The notes: a model not told the origin generated them from the sequence alone. Shown: positions 53,947 through 64,000, counted from the first letter of the stretch. The stretch is 64,000 nt of DNA from Streptomyces sp. NBC_00513 (GCF_041431415.1 NZ_CP107845.1:2108001-2172000), one strand, 5' to 3'. Numbers and translations: made by a program.

Positions 53947-54900
53947 CTACGGGGTCATCCGGCCGCGCCGGGTCACGACGAGCGCGCCCGCGCCGATGCC
54001 GAGCAGGAGCAGCGCACCGCCGGCCACCCAGGGGGTCACCGAAGCCGCCCCGGTCTCGGCGAGGTCGCTCGCGCCGGCGGGGGTGGTGGCGGGCGCGGAG
54101 GCGGTGACGTTGGAGCCGGTGATGACGTTCGTCCCGGTCTGGGGCTTGACGTCGGGCCCGGCGGGGGCGGAGGCGCTCGGCGCCGGGCCGGACGGGGACT
54201 CGCAGCGCGCTTCCGCCAGCACGATGTCGCCCGCGACCTGCGCGACGTTCAGGTCCAGCGGGTTCACCGACACCTTCAGCCGGAGCGCGGCGGCGGCGGC
54301 CGTGGTGGAGGTGGTCTCCGTGGCGGACAGCTCCAGACTCACCAGGCCGACCTTCGGCACCTCCACCTTGGTGGGGCCGCCGGCGGTGAGGGTGACCTTC
54401 TTGCCGAGGACGGAGACGTTGCCCAGGACGTTCGCGCGGGCCACCGGCTTCTTCCCGGCCTCGCACACCGCCTTGGAGGTGACCTTCTCGACCTGGATGA
54501 GGGAGAGCAGGGGAAGGCCGGGGACGTGGACCTTGGCCTTGGCCAGGTTGACCTCGGCCTCGGCGCGCTTCTTGTCGGCGGTCGCCTTGGAGGTGGCGAC
54601 CTCGGCCCGCAGCACGTTCACCGGCTTGCCCTTGTCGACCCCGTCGAGGGCCACGGAGAGCACGGTCTTCTCGGCGGCGGCAGGGGCGTTGACCTCGTTG
54701 AGCGTGGTCTTCAGGGGAACGTGCACGCTCTTGTTGAGCAGGCCCACGTCCAGTCCGGCCCGCAGGACGACGGCTCCGGCCCTGCCCTCGCTCCCGGCGC
54801 CGCCGCCCCCCGTGGCGAAGGCGGGCGGCGCGGTGAGCAGGGCCACCGCCCCCGTCGCGAGCAGGACGGCCGCGGGCATGCGGAAGGTGTTGCTGTTCAA
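53947..54900 (-). CDS. SCO1860-family LAETG-anchored cell surface protein
   Basis: 317 aa from TTG (MNSNTFRMPAAVLLATG). Signal peptide with cleavage near PAFA; repeated beta-strand-like body with many Lys/Val; two cysteines (AVCEAG, ARCESP); then Pro/Ala/Thr-rich linker, the sortase signal LAETG, helix VAGGALLLLGIGAGALVV and basic tail. The LAETG motif fits class E sortase anchoring of actinomycetes. A position beside cobalamin genes fits the S. coelicolor order in my recall. Confidence 0.87.
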   Translation of the reverse strand: MNSNTFRMPAAVLLATGAVALLTAPPAFATGGGGAGSEGRAGAVVLRAGLDVGLLNKSVHVPLKTTLNEVNAPAAAEKTVLSVALDGVDKGKPVNVLRAEVATSKATADKKRAEAEVNLAKAKVHVPGLPLLSLIQVEKVTSKAVCEAGKKPVARANVLGNVSVLGKKVTLTAGGPTKVEVPKVGLVSLELSATETTSTTAAAAALRLKVSVNPLDLNVAQVAGDIVLAEARCESPSGPAPSASAPAGPDVKPQTGTNVITGSNVTASAPATTPAGASDLAETGAASVTPWVAGGALLLLGIGAGALVVTRRGRMTP

Positions 54901-55192
54901 GATGGTGGAACCCCCGGGGAGATGGGTGCCGTCGCGCCGCCAATGGGGGACATTGCGCGCGCCGACGGCCTCGACCCTCGGAATCTTTACGCACTGTGAG
55001 TGAACGGGCGGCAACCTGACGTGAGTTCACCCCAACGGGTGGTTTCCACGCATGCTTTCGATTCTTTGCACCCCAGAAGACCTCAGGGAGAACGAAGGTT
55101 CCCTCCCGCAGCGTCCGAAAGCCCCGATCAGGCATCCATAACGACGACCGGGCCCGCGACGTCACGCCCGGTCAACCGCCACAAGGCAGGGC

Positions 55193-56296
55193 TCAGGCCC
55201 GGACCCTGCCGTCGACCACGACCCGCAGCGGCCGTGCCAACGCCCGCACGTCCGCGCGCGGGTCGGACGCGTAGACCACGAGGTCCGCCGGCGCCCCCTC
55301 GACCAGACCGGGCCTGCCGAGCCACTCCCGGGCCGCCCAGGCCGTCGCCGACAGGGCCTCCAGCGGCGGGATTCCGGCCCTCACCAGCTCGGCCACCTCG
55401 GCGGCGACCAGACCGTGCGGCAGGGAACCCCCCGCGTCCGTGCCCACGTACACCGGGACCCCGGCGTCGTAGGCGGCCCGGACGGTGTCGTAGCGGCGCT
55501 CGTGGAGCCTGCGCATGTGCGCCGACCAGCGCGGGAACTTGGCGTCGCCGCCCGCCGCCAGCTTCGGGAACGTCGCGATGTTCACGAGGGTCGGCACGAT
55601 CGCCACCCCGCGTTCCGCGAACAGCGGGATGGTGTCCTCGGTCAGACCCGTGGCGTGCTCGACGCAGTCGATGCCCGCCTCGACGAGATCGCGCAACGAG
55701 TCCTCCGCGAAACAGTGCGCGGTGACCCGGGCGCCGAGTCGGTGGGCCTCCGCGATGGCCGCCTCGACCTCGACGCGCGGCCAACAGGCCGTCAGGTCAC
55801 CGGCGTCGCGGTCGATCCAGTCCCCGACGAGCTTCACCCAGCCGTCGCCGCGCAGCGCCTCGCGGCCCACGTACTCGACGAGGTCGGCCGGCTCGATCTC
55901 GTGGGCGTAGTTGCGGATGTAGCGGCGCGTGCGGGCGATGTGCCGGCCCGCCCGGATGATCTTCGGGAGGTCCTCGCGGTCGTCGATCCAGCGGGTGTCG
56001 GAAGGGGATCCGGCGTCACGGATCAGGAGCGTCCCGGCGTCCCGGTCCGCGAGTGCCTGCGCCTCGGCCGTGGCGGCGTCCACGGGCCCGTGCGCGTCGA
56101 GCCCCACGTGGCAGTGCGCGTCGACCAGACCCGGCAGCGCCCAGCCGGATACCTCGGTGACGTCGCGGGCGCCGCGCGGGCGCTCGTACGAGATCCGGCC
56201 GCCGACGACCCACAGTTCGTCGCGTACGTCGTCGGGCCCCACGAGGACCCGTCCCCTCACGTGCAGCACATCGCCCGGACCGCTCACATCGCTCAT
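55193..56296 (-). CDS. Amidohydrolase family protein (imidazolonepropionase-like)
   Basis: 367 aa TIM-barrel metal-dependent hydrolase. Metal motifs: DAHCHVGLDAHG (HxH), VKLVGDW (Lys ligand), VTAHCFAEDSLRDLVEAGIDCVEHATG (two His), GTDAGGSLPHG (Asp). Resembles imidazolonepropionase and related prolidase-type hydrolases (carnosine, cyanuric-type), substrate unknown. The 292-base gap on its 3' side holds only the promoter and leader of the LAETG gene. Confidence 0.85.
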   Translation of the reverse strand: MSDVSGPGDVLHVRGRVLVGPDDVRDELWVVGGRISYERPRGARDVTEVSGWALPGLVDAHCHVGLDAHGPVDAATAEAQALADRDAGTLLIRDAGSPSDTRWIDDREDLPKIIRAGRHIARTRRYIRNYAHEIEPADLVEYVGREALRGDGWVKLVGDWIDRDAGDLTACWPRVEVEAAIAEAHRLGARVTAHCFAEDSLRDLVEAGIDCVEHATGLTEDTIPLFAERGVAIVPTLVNIATFPKLAAGGDAKFPRWSAHMRRLHERRYDTVRAAYDAGVPVYVGTDAGGSLPHGLVAAEVAELVRAGIPPLEALSATAWAAREWLGRPGLVEGAPADLVVYASDPRADVRALARPLRVVVDGRVRA

Positions 56297-56360
56297 GTCG
56301 GCACCCTACGCGGGTGCTCGGTAGGCTCGACCGGTAACCCCGGACGAGGAGAGCACCGCC

Positions 56361-57428
56361 GTGAACCACCCCCTGCTGGACCTTCCGCCGCTCACCGCCG
56401 CGCGCTTCGCGTCGATCGAGCGGGGTGTCGCGGAACTCCTCGACACCCGACAGGACGTGGTGATCACCCAGGGCGAGGCGCTGCTGCCGTTGGAGGGCTG
56501 CATCCGCTCGGGGGCCAGGCCCGGTTCGACGGCGCTGAACATCGTGACCGGGCCGTACGGCACCACCTTCGGCAACTGGCTGCGCGACTGCGGGGCAAGC
56601 GTGGTGGACCTGGCCGTGCCGTACGACACCGCGGTGACCGCCGAGCAGGTCGCCGAGGCGCTCCAGGCGCACCCGGAGATCGACTTCGTCTCGCTGGTGC
56701 ACGCCGAGGCGGCCACCGGGAACACCAACCCGATCGCGGCGATCGGTGAGGTGGTACGGGCCCACGGCGCGCTGTTCATGCTGGACGCGGTGGCCTCGGT
56801 GGGCGCGGAGCCCCTGCTCCCGGACGCGTGGGGCGTGGACCTGTGCGTGATCGGCGCGCAGAAGGCGATGGGCGGCCCGGCCGGCGTCTCGATGGTGTCG
56901 GTGTCGGAGCGGGCGTGGGCCCGGTTCGCGCAGAACCCGGCCGCGCCCCGCCGTTCGTACCTGTCGCTGCTGGACTGGAAGGAGCGCTGGATCGACGGCG
57001 GTCGCACGGCGCTGCCGCACGCGCCGGCGCAGTTGGAGATGCTCGCGTTGGAGGCCTGCCTGGAGCGGATCTCGACCGAGGGCCTGGCCGCGGTCGAGGC
57101 CCGGCACGCGGCGGCGGCGCGGGCCACCCGCGCCGGCGCGGCGGCGCTGGGTGTGGCCCCGTACGTCGCGGTGGCCGCGCAGGCCGCGCCGGTGGCGACC
57201 ACCCTGCGGGTTCCCGGGGCGTCGGCGGTGGTGGCCAAGGCGCTGTCGGTGGACCCGTCGGCCCCGCTCGTGGCGGGCGGCGGGGCGCTGGCCGAGGAGA
57301 TGCTCCGGGTCAACCACTACGGTGCGGCGGCCGACCTGGCCGTGGTGCGGGGCGCGTTGACGGCCCTGGCCGCGGCGCTGTCCGCCGACCCGGCCGAGGC
57401 GGTGGCGGCGGCGTCCGCGGCCTGGTGA
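56361..57428 (+). CDS. Class V aminotransferase (alanine/serine-glyoxylate type)
   Basis: 355 aa from GTG. PLP features: ITQGEALLPLEGCIRS, GPYGTTFGNWLRDCGA, VHAEAATGNTNPI, LDAVASVGAEPLLPDAWGVDLCVIGAQKAMGGPAGVSMVSVS, where the lysine in GAQKAMGGP binds PLP, and ERISTEGLAAVEARH. Fold-type I, alanine-glyoxylate/serine-glyoxylate group; exact amino donor unknown. It is divergent from the amidohydrolase gene and converges on a second PLP enzyme across the repeat array. Confidence 0.87.
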   Translation: MNHPLLDLPPLTAARFASIERGVAELLDTRQDVVITQGEALLPLEGCIRSGARPGSTALNIVTGPYGTTFGNWLRDCGASVVDLAVPYDTAVTAEQVAEALQAHPEIDFVSLVHAEAATGNTNPIAAIGEVVRAHGALFMLDAVASVGAEPLLPDAWGVDLCVIGAQKAMGGPAGVSMVSVSERAWARFAQNPAAPRRSYLSLLDWKERWIDGGRTALPHAPAQLEMLALEACLERISTEGLAAVEARHAAAARATRAGAAALGVAPYVAVAAQAAPVATTLRVPGASAVVAKALSVDPSAPLVAGGGALAEEMLRVNHYGAAADLAVVRGALTALAAALSADPAEAVAAASAAW

Positions 57429-57447
57429 GGCGGGGCGGGGCGGTTGC

Positions 57448-57524
57448 GGTTGCGCGCGGGGGGCCGGTTCAGCGCGGGGCGGTGCGGTTGCGTGCGGGGG
57501 GCCGGTTCAGCGCGGGGCCGTTGC
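57448..57524. repeat. Two direct 38-bp copies before the main array
   Basis: Units begin at 57448 and 57486 with GGTTGCGYGCGGGGGGCCGG and CAGCGCGGGG; nearly identical. The stretch 57552-57600 next to it carries a short CGGGGC/GCCCCG hairpin with GACCCCGCGCCTCAAACGCC, a sequence I know to recur between Streptomyces genes. Confidence 0.8.
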
Positions 57525-57591
57525 GCGGAGCGGCCCCGGCTGCGCCGGGCTTTCGGGGCTCCGCCCCGGACCCCGCGCCTCAAACGCCGGC

Positions 57592-57820
57592 GGGGCTGGG
57601 GTTGCCCGGGCCCTGAAGGCAGGTGTGGGCGGGGCTGGGATTGCCGGGCCCCGTGGGCAGGCGCCGGTGGGCTGGGATCGCCGGGCCACGGGGGCAGATG
57701 TGGGCCGGGCTGGGATCGCCGGGCCCGGGGGCAGGCGCCGGTGGGCTGGGGTTGCCCGGGCCCCTTGGGCAGATGTGGGCCGGGCTGGGATTGCCGGGCC
57801 CTGAAGGCAGGTGGGGGCCG
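57592..57820. repeat. Six-copy imperfect tandem array, 36-39 bp units
   Basis: Units start at 57592, 57631, 57669, 57707, 57743 and 57782. Each begins (G)GGGCTGGG(A/G)T, has TGCCCGGGCCC or TCGCCGGGCC in the middle and ends in GGGCAG(G/A)TGTGGG or GGGCAGGCGCCGGT. Two subtypes alternate. Unit lengths are not all multiples of three, so no protein is conserved across them. The whole gap 57429-57853 has no credible gene. Confidence 0.85.
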
Positions 57821-57853
57821 GGGTCGGGGCCGACGGGTGGTGACGCTTGGAGG

Positions 57854-58912
57854 TCAGCCGGCGAGCACGTCCAGCAGTCTGTCGACGTCCGCCTCGGTGT
57901 TGTACAGGTGGAACGAGGCCCGCAGGGAACCGGCGCGGGCCGCCACGGCGATGCCGGCCGACTGGAGCGCGGGCTGCCGGTCGGCCAGGCCCGGCACCGA
58001 CACGATGGGCGACTCGCCCGGTACGGGCTCGTGGCCGATGCGGGCGAGGCCGGTCCGGTAGCGGGCGGCCAGCGCGGTGTCGTGGGCGTGCACGGCGGCG
58101 ACGCCGATCCGCTCCAGCAGCTCCAGTGAGGGTGCGGCGGCGTGGTAGGCGAGGAAGGCCGGGGACTCGTCGAAGCGTCGCGCCCCGTCGGCCGGTCGGG
58201 ACATCGGCCCGTAGGTGGCGTCCGCCGGCGCCCCGGCGGCGGCCCAGCCCGCGTGCAGGGGGGTGAGGTCCTCCTGGGCCTCCGGCGAGACGGTCAGGTA
58301 CGAGACCCCGCGCGAGCCGAGCAGCCACTTGAAGCCGGCGGTGACCGTGTAGGCGTACGGCGACGCGTCGAAGGGCATCCACCCCGCGGCCTGGGTGGCG
58401 TCCACCAGGACCCGTGCGCGGTGCGCGGCCGCGGCGGCGCGCACCGCCGCGAGATCGGCCGTGCGGCCGTCGGAGGACTGCACGGCGCTCAACGCGACCA
58501 GTGCGGTGTCCGGACCGACGGCCTCGGCCATCGCCTCCAGCGGGGCGAAACGGACCTTGAGATCGGCGCGCACCACGAACGGGTTGATCACCGAGGCGAA
58601 GTCGCCCTCGGGGCACAGCACTTCGGCGCCGGCCGGAAGGGAGGCCGAGACGAGGCCGACGTGGCCGGCAACGGTCGAGCCGACGGCCACCCGGCCGGAC
58701 GGCACCCCCACCAGTCGCGCGAAGGAGTCCCGCGCCCGGTTCACCCGGTCGAAGTCGCCGGAACCGGCGGGGAGTCCGGCCCCGGCCGCCTCGGCCAGGG
58801 CTCGCACCTCCGCGACCGCGGAACGCGGGAGGACACAACAGGTGGCGGTGTTCAGGTAGGTGGTGGTGTGCGCGAACTCGGCCCGGACGGCCTCGGGAAG
58901 CGGAAGGTCCAT
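57854..58912 (-). CDS. Class V aminotransferase-fold PLP enzyme (EgtE/selenocysteine lyase-like)
   Basis: 352 aa from ATG (MDLPLPEAVRAEFAHTTTYLNTATCCVLP); an in-frame GTG 57 bases upstream is an alternative. Features: LNTATCCVLPRS, GSTVAGHV, EGDFASVINPF, VDATQAAGWMP, and PLP-lysine in AGFKWLLGSRGVSYLTV. The LVDATQA/GFKWL pair is the cysteine-desulfurase/ergothioneine lyase type. The substrate is undetermined. Confidence 0.82.
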   Translation of the reverse strand: MDLPLPEAVRAEFAHTTTYLNTATCCVLPRSAVAEVRALAEAAGAGLPAGSGDFDRVNRARDSFARLVGVPSGRVAVGSTVAGHVGLVSASLPAGAEVLCPEGDFASVINPFVVRADLKVRFAPLEAMAEAVGPDTALVALSAVQSSDGRTADLAAVRAAAAAHRARVLVDATQAAGWMPFDASPYAYTVTAGFKWLLGSRGVSYLTVSPEAQEDLTPLHAGWAAAGAPADATYGPMSRPADGARRFDESPAFLAYHAAAPSLELLERIGVAAVHAHDTALAARYRTGLARIGHEPVPGESPIVSVPGLADRQPALQSAGIAVAARAGSLRASFHLYNTEADVDRLLDVLAG

Positions 58913-58995
58913 GGAGTCACTGTGGGCCGGAAACGCCCCACAGTCCATCACCGGGTTCCGGACACCCACCCGAAGATCCCGTTATGCGGGTTTGA

Positions 58996-59712
58996 TCACG
59001 CCTTCGGTACGGCGCAGGCCCCGTCGGGTTCGCAGACCTCCGCGTCGGAGGCCGCGGCCACCGGTGCGAGGGTCTCGCGTCCGGCCCAGGCCTGCTCCAG
59101 CGCCTGGGTGAACACCTCGGCCGGCTGGCCGCCGGAGATTCCGTAGCGACGGTCGAAGACGAAGAACGGCACGGCGTTGGCCCCCAGTTCGGCGGCCTCG
59201 CGCTCGTCGGCCCGTACCGCCTCGGCGTAGGCCGACGCGTCGGCGAGGACCGTACGGGCCTCCGCCTCGTCCAGTCCGGCCTCGACGGCCAGCGCGACCA
59301 GCACCTCGGCGTCGAAGACGCTGCGCTCCTCGGCGAAGTTGGCGCGGTAGGCGAGGTCGAGCAGCTCTTCCTGGCGGCCGCGGGCGGCGGCCAGGTGCAG
59401 CAGGCGGTGGATGTCGAAGGTGTTGCCGTGGTCGCGCCCCTCGACCCGGTAGGTGAGCCCTTCCGCGCGTGCGCTCGCCGCGACGTGCTCCTCCATGCCG
59501 CGCGCCTCGTCGAGGGTGCGTCCGTACTTCTTGGCCAGCATCTCCACGACGGGTGCCACGACGCCCTTGGCTCCGTTGGGGTCGAGCTCGAAGGACCGGA
59601 AGACGACCTCCACCTCGTCTCGGTGCGCGAACTCGGCCAGCCCCTTCGTGAAACGGGCCTTGCCGATGTAGCACCAGGGGCAGGCGATGTCGCTCCAGAT
59701 CTCGACGCGCAT
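58996..59712 (-). CDS. FrnE/DsbA-type thioredoxin-fold oxidoreductase
   Basis: 238 aa, cytosolic (no signal). Active site CPWC (residues 11-14 in SDIACPWCYIGKAR), cis-Pro region NAVPFFVFDRRYGISGGQ and helical insertion (EMLAKKYGRTLDEARGMEEHV, NTFDIHRLLHLA). Matches the 2-hydroxychromene-2-carboxylate isomerase/FrnE group; FrnE-type proteins help oxidative tolerance. C-terminal EVCEPDGACAVPK has two further cysteines. Confidence 0.88.
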   Translation of the reverse strand: MRVEIWSDIACPWCYIGKARFTKGLAEFAHRDEVEVVFRSFELDPNGAKGVVAPVVEMLAKKYGRTLDEARGMEEHVAASARAEGLTYRVEGRDHGNTFDIHRLLHLAAARGRQEELLDLAYRANFAEERSVFDAEVLVALAVEAGLDEAEARTVLADASAYAEAVRADEREAAELGANAVPFFVFDRRYGISGGQPAEVFTQALEQAWAGRETLAPVAAASDAEVCEPDGACAVPKA

Positions 59713-59828
59713 GTTCCTTCTTCTCTCCGTGATCGTGGACACGGCCGGTATCCCTGTTCGGGGGCACGGCCGGCGACCGCGCCCTTCGCGGCACGGCGGT
59801 TTCGGGTTCAACCAACCGGGGGGTCGTC

Positions 59829-60359
59829 TCATTCCCCGGACAACGGGCCCGCGCCGGCCGCCTTCGACCGAGGCTCCGCGCCGTCGGCGACCCGTAGCCA
59901 GAGCGTGAGGTGGGACCCGGAGCGGTCGGCGGCGGGATCCGGGCGCCAACCGCGCGAGGCGTAGAAGGCCTGGGCGCGCAGGTTGTGCTCGAAGACCTCC
60001 AGCCGTACCCGATCGACGCCCGCCCGACGCCAGACGTCCAGGCAGGCGGCGTGCAGGGCCGCCCCGGTGCCTCGCCGCCAGTGGTCCGGGTCGACGTGCA
60101 GTTGGGTGAGCGTGGCCTGCCCCTCGGCGGTGCGGAACGCGGCGACCCCCATGAGCACCCCGCCCTGCTCCGCGCAGAACACCCCGCCCTCGGCGCCGGC
60201 CCGGGCGACCGCCCGCGACCAGCCCTCGCGGGTCCGCGCGAACCCCGCGTCCCCGCCGTGCACCGCCTCGGGGACCCGACCGCGGTAGTAGGTGGAGCGG
60301 GCCCGGGTGTGGAGGGCGGCGATGGCGTCGAGATCGGCGGGGAGCGCGGTCCGGATCAT
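59829..60359 (-). CDS. GNAT-family N-acetyltransferase
   Basis: 176 aa. Motif A: LTQLHVDPDHWRRGTGAALHAACLDVWRRAG (acetyl-CoA pyrophosphate loop RRGTGAAL), motif B RLEVFEHNLRAQAFYASRGW. N-terminal MIRTALPADLDAIAALHTRARSTYYRG is typical. The substrate is unknown. The short C-terminal tail RVADGAEPRSKAAGAGP is outside the fold. Confidence 0.87.
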   Translation of the reverse strand: MIRTALPADLDAIAALHTRARSTYYRGRVPEAVHGGDAGFARTREGWSRAVARAGAEGGVFCAEQGGVLMGVAAFRTAEGQATLTQLHVDPDHWRRGTGAALHAACLDVWRRAGVDRVRLEVFEHNLRAQAFYASRGWRPDPAADRSGSHLTLWLRVADGAEPRSKAAGAGPLSGE

Positions 60360-60369
60360 GGGAAGGGAA

Positions 60370-60402
60370 ACGCGCCGGGAACCGTGTCGGTTCCCGGCGC
60401 GT
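60370..60402 (-). terminator. Terminator of the penicillin-binding protein gene
   Basis: 14-bp perfect stem ACGCGCCGGGAACC with its complement around GTGTC, 21 bases past the PBP stop and just before the GNAT start. Confidence 0.85.
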
Positions 60403-60422
60403 CGGCTACGCGTTCGAGGCGG

Positions 60423-61871
60423 CTACTTCTTCAGCCACGCCGACATCATCTTCTGCGCGATCGGCGCGGCCAGCCGGCCGCCGCCGATCTCGGAACGGTC
60501 CGTGTCCGAGTTCTCGATGACGACCGCCACGGCGATCTGCCGGTCACCGGCCTTTCCGTACGAGGTGAACCACGCGAGCGGCGACTGGCTGTTGTTCACG
60601 CCGCGCTGCGCGGTACCCGTCTTGCCGCCCACCTCGGCGCCCGCGACCTGGGCGGGCTTGCCGCCGCCCTCGGTGGCGACCGTCCGCATGGCGTCCTGGA
60701 GCATGGAGGCCGTCTTGGCGCTCATGACCTCGTCGGTCTTCGGGTCCTTCAGGCTCTCCAACACGTTGCCGTTGGCGTCCGTGACCTCGGAGACCATGTG
60801 GGGTCCGACGAGCTTGCCGCCGTTCTCGATCGCGGCGGTCACCATCGCCATCTGGAGCGGGGTGGCCTGCACGTCGAACTGGCCGATACCCGTCTGCGCG
60901 ACCTGGTCGACCGACATCTTCTTCGAGGGGTACTTGCTCGGCGGGTTCGTCCGCACCGGGGTGTCGATCTGCGCGTTGAAGCCGAGCTTCTCGGCCATCT
61001 TCAGCATCTTGTCCTGGCCCAGCTTGTGCGCGAACTCCGCGAACACGTTGTTGCAGGACAGCCTCAGGGCGGTGCGCGACGAGACGTTGTTGCACATCTC
61101 GTCGGGGACCTCGCTCTTGAGCTTGGTCGTGGTGCCGGGAATCGTGTAGTTGCCCGGGACGGAGGTGTTCTGGTCGATGCTCGTGACCAGCCCGTTCTCG
61201 ATGGCCGCCGCGAGGGTGACCAGCTTGAAGGTGGATCCGGGAGCCTGCGGCTTGCGCAGTGCCCCGTTCTCCATGGCCTTGCCGTTGTCGGCGGACAGTT
61301 CCGCCCAGGCCTTGGTGTCGTTGGCTCCGGAGATGCGGCCGGGGTCGAACGACGGATTGTTGACGACGGCGAGGATCTCGCCGGACGCCGGGTCGATGGC
61401 CACGGCGGAGCCCTGCTTGCCCTGGAGCGCGTCGTAGGCGGCCTTCTGGACGCCCTTGTCGATGGTGGTCAGGACGTTGCCCGGGGCGGCCCGCTTGTTC
61501 GTGAGCGTGTCCATCATCGTCTTGAGACGGTTGTCGGAGCCGTTGAGGATGTTCTTGTAGACACCCTCCAACATCGACGTGCCGAACGCCTGGGAGCTGA
61601 ACCCGGTGACCGGCGCGTAGAGCGGACCGTCGGTGTACGTGCGCTTGTACCCGAAGTCCTTGCCGCCCGTCTTCACGGAACCGGTGATCGACTCCCCGCC
61701 CACGATGATGTTGCCCAACGGGTTCTCGTACTGCCCGATGAGGTTCCGTCGGTTGTTCTTGTCGTCTGCGAGGGCCTGGCCTTGGTATGCCTGCACCCAG
61801 GTGACGCGGACCAGCAGGGCCAACACCAGAAGCAGACAGAAGACCGACGCACGCCTGATCGTTTTGTTCAT
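60423..61871 (-). CDS. Penicillin-binding transpeptidase (PbpA/PBP2-like)
   Basis: 482 aa. N-terminal membrane anchor (RASVFCLLLVLALLVRVTWV), a short dimerisation-like region (GNIIVGGESITGSVKTGGKDF), then the transpeptidase with SxxK in APGSTFKLV (Ser about 221), SxN in RLSCNNVFAEF (about 268), and KTG in VGGKTGTAQ (about 418). Length and motifs match the actinomycete PbpA class, smaller than class A PBPs and lacking a glycosyltransferase. GAGG abuts the ATG; an alternative longer start lacks family similarity. No ftsW or pknB adjacent. Confidence 0.9.
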   Translation of the reverse strand: MNKTIRRASVFCLLLVLALLVRVTWVQAYQGQALADDKNNRRNLIGQYENPLGNIIVGGESITGSVKTGGKDFGYKRTYTDGPLYAPVTGFSSQAFGTSMLEGVYKNILNGSDNRLKTMMDTLTNKRAAPGNVLTTIDKGVQKAAYDALQGKQGSAVAIDPASGEILAVVNNPSFDPGRISGANDTKAWAELSADNGKAMENGALRKPQAPGSTFKLVTLAAAIENGLVTSIDQNTSVPGNYTIPGTTTKLKSEVPDEMCNNVSSRTALRLSCNNVFAEFAHKLGQDKMLKMAEKLGFNAQIDTPVRTNPPSKYPSKKMSVDQVAQTGIGQFDVQATPLQMAMVTAAIENGGKLVGPHMVSEVTDANGNVLESLKDPKTDEVMSAKTASMLQDAMRTVATEGGGKPAQVAGAEVGGKTGTAQRGVNNSQSPLAWFTSYGKAGDRQIAVAVVIENSDTDRSEIGGGRLAAPIAQKMMSAWLKK

Positions 61872-61933
61872 CCTCAAGAAGGACGTGTCAACGGCTCCGA
61901 GCGTTCCACTCCGGCCCGATTGTGGCGGGGTTC

Positions 61934-62700
61934 TCAGTGTTTCTTCATGAGGAAGCCTCCCTCGTAGGCCGCGATGACCGCCTGTGTACGGTCCCGGGAC
62001 CCGGTCTTCGCGAGGACGGCGGTCACGTGCGTCTTGATCGTCTGCGGCCCGACGCCGAGCTGCTCGCTGATCTCGTGGTTGGAGAGTCCGGTGGCGATCA
62101 GGCGCAGTACGTCGGCCTCCCGATCGGTGAGCCGGGCCACCCACGGGGCCACGCCGAACGGGCCGGCGGCCGAGTACGGGGCGCCGGGATGCGGGGGTCC
62201 TGACCGCGCGGTGCCGGATTGCGCGGTGCCGGACCGCGCGGTGCCGGACTGCGGGGGTCCGGACCGCGCGGCCGGTGCGTACGCGGCGGCCAGCGATCGG
62301 ACGGCCGCCGGGAAGAGCAGCGAGTCACCGCGGCCGACGAGCCGGACCGCCCCGATCAGCTCGTCGGGGTCGGCCCGCTTCAGCAGGAAACCGGCCGCGC
62401 CGGCGCGCAGCGCCTCGTAGACGTAGGAGTCGTTCTCGAAGGTGGTGACGACCACGATCCGGGGCGGGGCGGCCATGGTGGCGAGGATCCGCTCCGTGGC
62501 CCGGATGCCGTCGATCTCGGGCATCCGGACGTCCATCAGCACCACGTCGGGCGCCAGCGACCGGACCAGCGATACGACCTCGGCACCGGAGCCGGCCTCC
62601 CCGACCACCTCCAAGTCCGGTTCGGCCTCCAGGATGACCCGAAGGGCCGTACGGACCATCCGCTCGTCATCGGCGATCACGACGCGCAGTGCGGGCCGGG

Positions 62701-62704
<4 letters not shown>
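61934..62704 (-). CDS. LuxR/NarL-type response regulator
   Basis: 256 aa. Receiver: VVIADDERMVRTAL with acidic pair, phosphoacceptor Asp in DVVLMDVRMPEIDG (about 58), Thr in VVTTF, Lys in LLKRADPDEL. HTH: LTDREADVLRLIATGLSNHEISEQLGVGPQTIKTHVTAVLAKTG. The linker between them contains a Ser-Gly-Pro/Thr-Ala repeat, SGPPQSG then SGTARSG and SGTAQSG units, from a 15/30-base tandem duplication. ATG overlaps the kinase stop by 4 bases, so the pair is one operon. Confidence 0.9.

Positions 62705-64000
<1,296 letters not shown>

Noticed and set aside
55000..55040. PHO-box-like GTTCACTCACA (minus strand) and GTTCACCCCAA upstream of the LAETG gene
   Set aside because: The two copies face opposite directions and are not 11-base direct repeats, so a PhoP site is not supported.
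57592..57820. Possible CRISPR array
   Set aside because: Units are contiguous with no unique spacers between identical repeats, and no cas genes are nearby; it is a degenerate tandem repeat.

Overview
The window is chromosomal DNA from a high-GC actinomycete, almost certainly a Streptomyces. The signs are strong third-position GC bias, frequent GTG and TTG starts, many 4-base ATGA/GTGA stop-start overlaps, and families I recognise as typical of Streptomyces: an SGM_5486-type transporter-associated microprotein, an SCO1860-type LAETG-anchored protein, an Asp23/AmaP/DUF6286 cluster, a pit gene with a PHO box, and a CbiG-CobC fusion. I see no tRNA, rRNA, CRISPR array, IS element or prophage. Both edges cut genes: serB on the left and a histidine kinase on the right.

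Layout, 0-19 kb: serB end; SixA phosphatase; a CynX-type MFS exporter with its microprotein, divergent from a FadR/GntR regulator; fabG-fabI (fatty acid synthesis); tldD-tldE with a duplicated junction; tyrS; small membrane and zinc proteins; moaA; DUF485-actP (acetate uptake); a secreted subtilase; a zinc alcohol dehydrogenase; and a sterol-desaturase-like/lysoplasmalogenase pair that suggests ether-lipid metabolism. 19-31 kb: a large STAND NTPase (NACHT with C-terminal leucine-rich region, a bacterial NLR-like protein), then an uncharacterised catabolic operon (two amidohydrolases, an SDR and an acetoacetate-decarboxylase-like protein) controlled by a divergent TetR with a clear operator, then a DEDDh exonuclease with BRCT, a LIM-like microprotein, SURF1 and an SDR without the YxxxK motif. 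31-41 kb: the Asp23 envelope cluster, enoyl-CoA hydratase, a mini HTH protein, an ABC-F ATPase preceded by a 7-codon upstream ORF, a neutral zinc metallopeptidase, a VOC protein, a large conserved protein and an alpha/beta hydrolase.

41-53 kb: PHO-box-controlled pit, then a cobalamin riboswitch leading cbiB, cobQ, a ChlI/ChlD-type chelatase motor, cobO and cobB, with a ZIP transporter and a CbiG-CobC fusion beside them. CobN and all corrin-ring methyltransferases are absent from this stretch. 53-64 kb: CapA-like protein, LAETG protein, amidohydrolase, two convergent fold-type I PLP enzymes separated by a 36-39 bp tandem repeat array, a FrnE/DsbA protein, GNAT, a penicillin-binding protein and a two-component system. 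Its kinase carries about 129 residues of low-complexity Asp/Pro/His repeats inside the ATPase domain.

Strongest leads: the interrupted kinase, the NLR-like NACHT protein, the TetR-controlled catabolic operon, the ABC-F upstream ORF, the tldD/tldE junction duplication and the 57.4-57.8 kb repeat array. All function calls are from reading the protein sequences; no database search was run.
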